Shown here in pieces: positions 57,201 to 64,000 of a stretch of DNA of 64,000 bases. The notes under the pieces were generated by a model, which had not been told where the DNA came from, ran no database searches, and saw only the letters and a program-made list of their open reading frames with translations. Position numbers and translations under genes: made by a program. Within the stretch, counting starts at the first letter, position 1. Every line of letters starts with the position of its first letter. This DNA is from Trachythela sp. YZ-2020 (Eukaryota > Cnidaria > Anthozoa > Malacalcyonacea > Clavulariidae), in the NCBI GenBank assembly GCA_016169945.1, contig JADLSH010000145.1, forward strand, positions 744,001 to 808,000, read 5' to 3'.

Positions 57201-60200
57201 ATTGTCGCAATTATCGTGACCTCTTAATCTACCAGTAGAGAAATTGGTTTCGGGCACATGGTAATCAGAACAAGACAATGAAGGTGTGTGGGGGTATGAT
57301 ACCACGATGATACCATAACACCTGGATACACTTTAATCCATACAGTAATTTGTTATTGGCTACCATCACTAAACAAGCGAACACTGTGAAGCTTTATTGA
57401 CTGGAAGGATCTGATCCTTTTTCCTGATTCCGCTTTTTTACCCCTTCCATACCAACTCAACCACATCTAATCCGATAAATTTTGGGGGGAAAGGAAATCT
57501 CTGCGTCTGTGAGTATTCCTGAATGAAAGATATATTTTGCAAAGTCTATCTTCGAAACGTCGAAGTTCTTGTTGAATTTTTTCAGGTAGTTTGATGCTAA
57601 AACCCGCAGCTTATCGTATATAGACGCTATACCTACACTGGCACCACACGTAACTGACCCGAAGCTTACTGTGTAGACGCTACCTACACTGGCACCACAC
57701 GTAACTGACCAGAAGCTTACTGTATAGACGCTACCTACACTGGCACCACACGTAACTGACCCGAAGCTTACTGTATAGACGCTACCTACACTGGCACCAC
57801 ACGTAACTGACCCGAAGCTTACTGTATAGACGCAATACCTACACTGGCAGTCTCTGGCACCACACGTAACTGACCCAAAGCTTACTGTATAGACGCTATA
57901 CCTACACTGGCACCACACGTAAATGACCTGAAGCTTACTGTATAGACGCTATACCTACACTGGCACCACACGTAACTGACCAGAAGCTTACCATATAGAC
58001 GCTACCTACACTGGCACCACACGTAACTGACCCGAAGCTTACTGTATAGACGCTATACCTACACTGGCACCACACGTAACTGACCCAAAGCTTACTGATA
58101 GACGCTATACCTACACTGGCACAACACGTAACTGACTCGAAGCTTACTGTATAGACGCTATACCTACACTGGCACCACACGTAACTGACTCGAAGCTTAC
58201 TGTATAGACGCTATACCTACACTGGCACCACACGTAACTGACTCGAAGCTTACTGCATAGACGCTACCTACACTGGCACCACACGTAACTGACTCGAAGC
58301 TTATTGTATAGACGCTATACCTACACTGACACCACACGTAAATGACCTGAAGCTTACTGTATAGACGCTATACCTACACTGGCACCACACGTAACTGACC
58401 AGAAGCTTACCATATAGACGCTACCTACACTGGCACCACACGTAACTGACCCGAAGCTTACTGTATAGACGCTATACCTACACTGGCACCACACGTAACT
58501 GACCCAAAGCTTACTGTATAGACGCTATACCTACACTGGCACCACACGTAACTGACCCAAAGCTTACTGTATAGACGCTATACCTACACTGGCACCACAC
58601 GTAACTGACCAGAAGCTTACTGTATAGACGCTACCTACACTGGCACCACGCGTAACTGACCCAAAGCTTACTGCATAGACGCTATACCTACACTGGCACC
58701 ACACGTAACTGACCCAAAGCTTACTGTATAGACGCTATACCTACACTGGCACCACACGTAACTGACTCGAAGCTTACTGCATAGACGCTACCTACACTGG
58801 CACCACACGTAACTGACCCGAAGCTTACTGTATACACGCTATACCTACACTGGCACCACACGTAACTGACCCAAAGCTTACTGTATAGACGCTATACCTA
58901 CACTGGCACCACACGTAACTGACTCGAAGCTTACTGTATAGACGCTACCTACACTGGCACCACACGTAACTGACCCGAAGCTTGCTGTATATACGCTATA
59001 CCTACACTGGCACCACACGTAACTGACCAGAAGCTTACTGTATAGAAGCTATGCCTACACTGTTACCACACGTTCAAGATATTTCTGCAACGACAAATGT
59101 CCTACACACTATCCCCTAGGATGTGCATTCTTAGCCTGCGTAGCTGGCGGTATTAATGGGTTGGGGAATTGAGGCGTGAGAAGGCAAAATATTGGCGTCT
59201 TCTGGCGCCTCACTGCAAAGGCAAAATCTTCTTGCCATTTTTTCATATTTAATATTTATACACTCAATCTTGCATATAATCGCTTTCAACCCATTTCAAC
59301 ATTCCTTCGAGATCGAGTATTGAAATTGTTGACAGTGATTGTGCAAGGCGGTTCTCTTTAACAAAGCATTCAGTTATATGATGGAATACTCGAACGGAAC
59401 GAGATGCCCAGAAAAATCTTTCAGTTGTATCATCATACTGCATTACAGATATTTCTGACATCACACTAAGCCCGTGAGTGACATACTTAACGCTTCATAT
59501 GGGGATAATCACCTTCCCTTGTCTTGGAAAATGGCGGATGTGTCACCCATTCCCAAGCAAAAACCAGTAACGGATGTAAGTAAACATTTAAGACCTATTT
59601 CGCACACCCCAAATTTGTCTAAGGACAGGTAGCCGAGGAATTCGTAGTCGATGAGTACATCAAGCCTCAATTTTGAAAGTTGTTGATCAGCACCAATTTG
59701 GCACCGTACCGAAATCCTCGACAACCCATGCACTTATTAGCATAGTTCACTATCTTACAAGTGCCACGGACGGTAATGGATACCTAGCTCGCTTAGCTTT
59801 GTTTGATTTTAAAAAGGCATTCGACTTGATAGACCATCATTTGCTAGTCGGAAAATTGCTCTCTCTTGATATTCCTCCCGGTGTGGTTAAATGGGTTTCC
59901 GATTTTTTAACAGATCGTCAACACTGAGAGGGTCAAACTTGGCTCAGATTGTTATTCGGATTGGTCCAAAGTGCCAGCAGGTGTGCCACAAGGAACAAAA
60001 CTAGGCCCCTGGCTATTTGCACTTGTGATTAGCGATCTTGACGCCGGAGAAGCAGAAATTTGGAAATTCGTAGATGATTTAACTGCCGCAGAGTGTGTTC
60101 CGAAAGGCAGTACGAGCAATATGCAATCTAATGTTAACAAGGTCCAGATTCAATCAGACGAATTAAAATTCATGCTTAATGGGGACAAATGTAAAGAAAT

Positions 60201-63200
60201 GCGCGTTCAATTTTCCAAAGTAAAATCACCATGTCTGCCTCTAACTATTAATGCTAAGGAACTCGAACTGGTAACACAAGTTAAAGTCTTAGGTATGACA
60301 TTAAGTAACGATCTGAAATGAAATTCCCATGTCGAAAGTGTAGTTAAGAAGGCATCCAAACGCATGTACTTTTTGCGTCAATTAAAGCGTGCGAAGATAT
60401 CATGTAATAACTTAGTACAGTTCTATTGTACCTGTATTAGGAGTGTCATCGAATACGCATCACCAATGTTCCACCACGCTTTGCCCGAATATTTAAGTGA
60501 CGATTTAGAACGGTTGCAGAAGCGGCCTTATCTATTATCTTAGGCCCGGATATATCATATAGCGAAGCGTTGGCAATTGTTGACTTACCAACTTTGAAGG
60601 AGCGCCGACGCACCACAAGCGAAAAATTATTTCGAACTATAATTAATGAACCAAACCATAAACTTCACCATTTGTTACCTGCATTAAACACAGGAGGTGG
60701 TCAGTCTTTAAGACATGGAAGAGTTTTTAATATTCCTAGGTGTAAGACTAAATAGGTTTTTAAAGTCTTTTATTATTGCTTCTGCTGGTAGTTTTAAAGT
60801 GTAAATATTATCTAGCGAAAAATGCAAGTATTGATATTCATTGTAAATTTTAACACAACGTAATTCAGCTTTTGGCTGTTGGTTCTTCATAAAACTATTA
60901 TTATTATCATATATAAAACACAGCATATATAAAACATAGAATAAATAAAACACAGCATATATAAAACATAGAATAAATAAAACGCAGCATATATAAAACA
61001 CAGCATATATAAAACACAGCATATATATAAAACACAGCACAGCCAGCACTGCTCGTAGCAAGAACGTATTTGTGAGCATGTGACTCTATAAACTGTGATT
61101 CGATTTGATTCATCACAAGTGAACGAAATATCGTACACGCTTGATTATCCATCAATGTAGCTAAAGCTATTTCTTGGTGAGAATGTCGCCTAATGTAAGC
61201 GTGCGATATACAGTTCTAATGTACTGAAGTATAACAGTGGCTGATGATTGGCTACAAGCTATTAAACGATAGCAATATATTTAAGCATGCGCAAATACAA
61301 AAACAAAAAAGTTGCAATCATGAAAAATTGAGAATGTTCAACAAAAGGATACTCAGCAGGTAAAATCCAAGTGCCAGGAATGAAATTGTAATCTTCAGGA
61401 AAGGCTTTCTCCATTCTAAATATTAAACATATTTACAAATATATTGTTTATTTGTACTAATTGGAAAGTATATATACCAGAAAGAGACTTCCTTAAATTG
61501 GTCGTTGATTCGTATAATGCATATTAAGCTTGTTAAAATATAATTTATCAGACGACAGCTGAGAAGCCATAATTATAGGAATCACAATAGCATATCCTCA
61601 GTATTCCCATGGAAAATCACAATCTTAATAAATAACAATCACCTGGTCATGTGTCTAGCCAAGGCATCCTTTCGACATATTTCTCCCATCCCTGGAAAAT
61701 GATTTATTCTCTGGCAAAGGAAAGTAGATAAAAACGCCTACATTAATAAAAAATTGTATGACTCTCCATAGAAACTGTATATAAATGCATCGATCGTTCT
61801 TTAGAAAGTCCCTTTTATGTTTGTCCTGGGATAGTCCAAGAGTCCATTTGAAGTTGTCTTGGACACAGATAACAAGGTTTATTAAAGAATGAGGTTATGA
61901 GGCAGTCGAATAGGGAGCCAATTTATTGGGATGTCATATACTTAAATTCAATATATTATAACTAAAATTGATAACTATAGTTACTGTATTATTGTGTATT
62001 CTCAACTGTATTTCTTTAGCTCCAGTCATTGGAGAAATTTGGAACCATACTTTAAATTTGCACATGCAATTAAGCCTTTCACAGGACGCATGAAAACAGA
62101 CAAATTCAAGCACAGCAAACCCCACAATTTAAACCATACACATTTGCAAGAGTTCTGAATTTGTCCTGCAATCTCCTATTGAATGTAGTCTTACTGTAAT
62201 TATCATTGATAATTTATGAGGAAAACACAAAGAAAATCATGGCTGTGAAGGAGATTGAATGTATATCTGATGTTTATTTAACATAAACTCACCAAATATC
62301 ATTCATATATCTTTAAGATTATTGAAGAATACAAATGTTTTCATCAACTGAAGATGCATCACAAGCTTAACACCTTCGTTCACCATACTTACCCGTTTGG
62401 ATGGTGAGGTGTTAGCCCTGATGACCGAGGGGTGGCCTGGGACGACTACTGTCACTTGGACTCAGGTTAAGATCCATGCAAGTGGTATCTTGAGCTGACC
62501 ACCCGCTCAATAACTCACAACTTCACACCAAATGCGAAACGAATCACGAAACAACACGTTTGTTTAGCATACAGCGACAACAGATGCCGCACCCTCGACC
62601 ACTTTCGTGTTACATACCCCCCTCGATCATGTGATGTACTGACGTATCGACGCATGGTTACATAGCTGTTAACCTTGGTTATTGCATAACCTCATTATAT
62701 TTTAGGGATGAGCCGATAGTAGAAATCCAATTTACCGATACGATAAATTCCAATCATGATGACAAGTAGGCTTATCAGCCGATATATCGGTAGTTACCGA
62801 TATTGGTCAAGAATTTAGGACAAATCGTATTAAGCCCTATACGGACGAGCTTTCTCGCATATACGTGCAAAACGTTTTCCTTGACAAGTTTTTCATGAAA
62901 AGTTTTGCAATCGGCAGACATCTGCGAAATGGATTGTATTATAATAACAGTTTCATTGCAGTTGGACCAAATGCGTCTTGTAATGTGACTCGTTTTTGTT
63001 GATAAACATGACTATATTTCTATATTGTTTTATAATGTAAACAAAGCGTATGTGACTTCCCGATTTGACGTCATCGCGGCTATTCGTACTCAGCCTCTTT
63101 TCTCCCGGCCATGTTTTGAAAAAACCCTATTTTTTTCCATGTTTGAGCCAAAATATCTCTGGAAGTACAGTATTTATCCGTTTAAGGAAAGATATATATC

Positions 63201-63552
63201 ATTCGAATTGTCTCGTCACGGCCGATTTTTGAGACTAATAAAATAGTAATTGTGACATCTGCACTTTAACAAAAAAACAACTAAAAAGGCTTGAAAGCAT
63301 GTGAAATATCGGAGAAACCGATATATATTGATGTTATCGGCCAATAAGTTCGGTAACTGAATAAGCCTCAAAGTTACCGATTATCAGCTTCTACCGTTAA
63401 AAAAACGATTATCGGCTCATCCCTGCTATATTTGGCTCATGTTTGCATAATATATTATATGTACAACACAGCACTCAGCAGCCATTACCTGGTATGGTTT
63501 TAATTCAACAATTCTTTCAGCAGGCACACAAGAGTCATTCCAAATGAAAAAG
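44760..63552 (-). CDS. TTLL7: TTLL7-type tubulin polyglutamylase, 23 exons, 5' end outside window
   Basis: Sense-order exons: 63552-63489, 61710-61643, 61415-61353, 56961-56866, 56212-56140, 55756-55661, 55553-55506, 55196-55105, 54839-54767, 53685-53527, 52633-52539, 51233-51140, 50936-50889, 50556-50494, 50143-50050, 49522-49467, 47993-47907, 47080-46802, 46376-46266, 45956-45876, 45517-45357, 44959-44911 and 44831-44760. Phases agree at every junction, giving 706 codons plus stop; the N-terminal exons lie beyond 64000. The enzyme adds glutamate chains to tubulin tails (TTLL7 prefers beta-tubulin) on axonemes and other microtubules. ATP-grasp landmarks: [70 protein letters not shown]-terminal landmarks: [49 protein letters not shown] and [10 protein letters not shown], in the same order as vertebrate TTLL7. 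No catalytic residue appears lost. Confidence 0.93.
45180..45310. mobile_element. AGAGTTG-rich foldback/MITE
   Basis: Repeated TGAGAGTTG and CAACTCTCA blocks fold on each other (TGAGAGTTGATGAAACTCTCA is a perfect hairpin centre), and both borders carry a TTTGA-CA/GG motif. A decayed relative is at 43130-43260. Confidence 0.55.
46622..46797 (+). mobile_element. tRNA-derived SINE with duplicated tail, abutting a TTLL7 splice donor
   Basis: GGTGGCACAATGATTAACGC (A box) and GAGGTTCGAACCCC (B box) begin the element. The following CCCCTCTCTAGTG, GCCCCCTGTGGAAGGGGCTAG and GGAAAGATAAAAC block occurs twice in tandem (about 46684-46743 and 46744-46797). The second copy ends within 5 nt of the TTLL7 splice donor at 46801. 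Confidence 0.65.
48290..48960 (-). pseudogene. LINE RT C-terminal fragment in TTLL7 intron
   Basis: Minus-strand reading [37 protein letters not shown] and [10 protein letters not shown] matches the RT C terminus of CR1-like LINEs. It continues past a stop into [15 protein letters not shown] and FLSKLKKYF near 48440-48340. Truncated and broken. Confidence 0.75.
50683..50848. mobile_element. TTAA-flanked MITE, copy 2
   Basis: The ends AAGATACGTTTACACGCTCC and complement are nearly perfect inverted repeats, extended by CGATTTGTCGG-CCCGATTT. The right border is TTAA and the left is TAAA. The interior matches the copy at 23329-23495 (TGAATGTTAATGACGAATA). It sits in the short TTLL7 intron between exons 50889-50936 and 50494-50556. 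Confidence 0.8.
51265..51480. repeat. Three tandem copies of a 72-74-bp unit
   Basis: CCCCTGGATCCAACAGTTC, AACACTCATTAAATACTGC and TTTTCTTTCAGTA recur three times with over 90% identity by eye, starting at 51265, 51337 and 51411. The array begins about 30 bp upstream of the TTLL7 exon at 51140-51233, on its acceptor side. Confidence 0.85.
51715..52375. mobile_element. Foldback-like element with GGACCGGACGAAT motifs
   Basis: GGACCGGACGAAT occurs repeatedly at 51718-51760 and inverted as ATTCGTCCGGT near 52345-52358, with CGTTCACACGGGA/TCGTGTGAACG pairs. A related piece is at 43585-43690 (GTTCACACGAGACTGGACG). No transposase was recognised. Confidence 0.55.
52539..56961 (-). CDS. TTLL7: TTLL7 catalytic (TTL/ATP-grasp) core exons
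   Basis: Eight exons from 56961-56866 to 52633-52539 encode the ATP-grasp core. [10 protein letters not shown] is the nucleotide-binding loop (56.9 kb). [11 protein letters not shown] and [13 protein letters not shown] follow. [13 protein letters not shown] is at 55.1 kb. [11 protein letters not shown] with KPWLLE is at 53.5 kb, and its last residue joins [18 protein letters not shown] in the next exon, supplying the conserved metal-binding Glu and Asn. Splicing is required to complete both the KPANG-GIYL and LLE-VNRSPS motifs, and phases match exactly. Confidence 0.92.
52689..53225. mobile_element. MITE with AGCCTGGTTCTCATAT ends
   Basis: AGCCTGGTTCTCATAT at the left is matched by ATATGAGAACTAGGCT at the right. 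The interior has repeated short GCCGACxGTCGCC-like motifs near 52865 and 53090-53205. It is non-coding and lies in the TTLL7 intron between the exons at 52539-52633 and 53527-53685. Confidence 0.65.
54440..54720. repeat. G-rich 18-22-bp imperfect tandem repeat in a TTLL7 intron
   Basis: GAGAGAGGGGGCTTAATA recurs about six times (54460-54555), with diverged copies after 54630. ACCGCTATTAAACCTCTC at 54399 and GAGAGGAGTTTAATAAAG at about 54690 suggest inverted ends of a host element in which the repeat arose. Confidence 0.6.
57600..59060. repeat. 51-53-bp minisatellite, about 28 copies
   Basis: The unit joins CTACACTGGCACCACACGTA, ACTGACCCGAAGCTTACTG and TATAGACGCTATAC. A two-base difference (GCTATACC versus GCTACC) gives two length classes, and CCCGAA, CTCGAA, CCAGAA and CCCAAA mark sub-types. 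Some sub-type blocks recur in the same order (for example around 57900-58060 and 58330-58500), suggesting block duplication. It lies in the TTLL7 intron between 56962 and 61352. A CGAAACGTCGAAG foldback piece abuts its left edge. Confidence 0.95.
59365..59425. mobile_element. Solo fragment of the tRNA-carrying foldback family
   Basis: ATGGAATACTCGAACG is joined to GAACGAGATGCCCAGAAAAA. The first block matches the inner end of the left arm and the second the outer end of the right arm of the element at 35446-35804, as though the tRNA-like core had been lost. Confidence 0.5.
59465..60760 (+). pseudogene. LINE reverse transcriptase remnant
   Basis: A chain of frames reads [95 protein letters not shown] and [17 protein letters not shown]. 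These are RT motifs 1 to 7 and the thumb of a CR1-like LINE, with several stops and frameshifts (for example near 59630, 59925 and 60320). The catalytic box is FVDD in place of YADD. It sits opposite to TTLL7 within its intron. Confidence 0.85.
60920..61040. repeat. A/T-rich 15-bp-based minisatellite
   Basis: Alternating AACACAGCATATATAA and AACATAGAATAAATAA units, about eight copies in all. Open frames on the complement are a by-product of the repeat. Confidence 0.85.
61353..63552 (-). CDS. TTLL7: TTLL7 N-terminal exons in window
   Basis: Three exons. 63552-63489 reads [20 protein letters not shown], equivalent to the NLIWCDS...LQNYQ part of vertebrate TTLL7. 61710-61643 reads [20 protein letters not shown], nearly identical to the family. 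61415-61353 reads [17 protein letters not shown]. The donor of the last is GTATCC, leaving a split Glu codon that is completed at 56961. Confidence 0.9.
62703..63425. mobile_element. hAT-like MITE with 8-bp target duplication
   Basis: Ends TAGGGATGAGCCGATA and complement (TATCGGCTCATCCCTG) are flanked by TTATATTT (62695-62702) and CTATATTT (63426-63433), an 8-bp duplication with one mismatch. Subterminal CCGATA/TATCGG motifs recur several times (62735-62810, 63310-63410). There is no transposase. Both the TIR start and the 8-bp duplication fit the hAT superfamily. Located in a TTLL7 intron. Confidence 0.8.
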
Positions 63553-63608
63553 CTAGTAAGAAACATAATAAGTTAGAGAACATACAATGATACAATTCAA
63601 TTTGTATA

Positions 63609-63905
63609 GTTATAGATTTTGCTCGCAGGCACTAAATAATATTAATGTATTGTTGTTAATTGGGTTGATTAACAAGAGACATAGCAAGGGAGATCATTTG
63701 ATTTACTCATTAACATACTAGTGCATGTTAGTCTTCCTTTGATGAGTAAAATCATCTTATGAACAGGCATCATTAACATGCGCGAGCGTGCGAGGGCTAG
63801 TGCTCCCAGGGCTAGTGCTCCCAGGGCTAGTGCTCCCAGGGCTTAGTGCTCCCAGGGCGTTATAGATTTTGCTCGCAGGCTTCTCGCAGGCACTAAATAA
63901 TATTA
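63609..63905. repeat. Direct repeat bracketing a 16-bp tandem array
   Basis: TATAGATTTTGCTCGCAGGC followed by ACTAAATAATATTAA occurs at about 63612-63647 and again at 63861-63903, where a 10-bp TTCTCGCAGG is duplicated. Between them CTCCCAGGGCTAGTG repeats 4-5 times (63795-63857). Confidence 0.8.
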
Positions 63906-64000
63906 ACGAGCCCTGCTTATCAACCTCATGAATGTTGTTCATTACTCCCTATACAGGAACCCAACAATCAAAATAAATAAATTACAATCCAGAATTATAA

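Noticed and set aside
60708..61155. Cys/Tyr/Phe-rich open frames on the minus strand
   Set aside because: They translate the A/T-rich 15-bp repeat; hydrophobicity comes from the repeat alone.

Overview
The window is animal nuclear DNA, most likely from an anthozoan cnidarian. It is AT-rich and intron-rich, with short phase-matched exons, many decayed LINE, SINE and foldback elements, and giant minisatellites. It holds no operons, ribosome-binding sites or CRISPR arrays. I read the genes by splicing short open segments at GT/AG borders, checking that codon phase carries across each intron, and comparing the result with remembered family motifs. No alignment was run.

Layout. 0.5-5.7 kb: a LINE ORF split by a TA-inserted DNA transposon, nested foldback elements, and a 14-bp minisatellite. 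5.7-11.8 kb: about 185 copies of a purine-rich 33-bp unit. 12-16.7 kb: a retrotransposon remnant, then four exons (+) of a fibrinogen-C-like secreted-type domain whose 5' part is missing. 16.8-19.8 kb: LINE 3' ends and foldbacks. 19.9-40.3 kb (-): a complete ten-exon SPATA6-family gene of 493 aa. One of its introns carries about 200 copies of a 25-bp unit, and another holds an intronless gene with two NTF2/SnoaL-like domains. 40.8-41.2 kb (-): a small bZIP transcription factor. 44.8-63.6 kb (-): 23 exons of a TTLL7-type tubulin polyglutamylase. The reading ends at its stop codon at 44760 and runs off the right edge at its 5' end. Its introns hold a 51-53-bp minisatellite, LINE fragments, SINEs and a hAT-like MITE.

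Function. TTLL7 glutamylates tubulin and SPATA6 is needed for the sperm head-tail connecting piece, so two axoneme/sperm genes sit head-to-tail on the same strand with a bZIP gene between them. Joint regulation is only a hypothesis.

Most striking non-coding structures: (1) a 359-bp foldback element carrying a tRNA-like core and flanked by a 16-bp direct repeat; (2) the intronic 25-bp array, whose sense strand repeats a branchpoint/pyrimidine/AG pattern about 200 times; (3) the 6-kb G-rich 33-bp array; (4) a TA-target transposon whose removal leaves the host LINE reading frame continuous.
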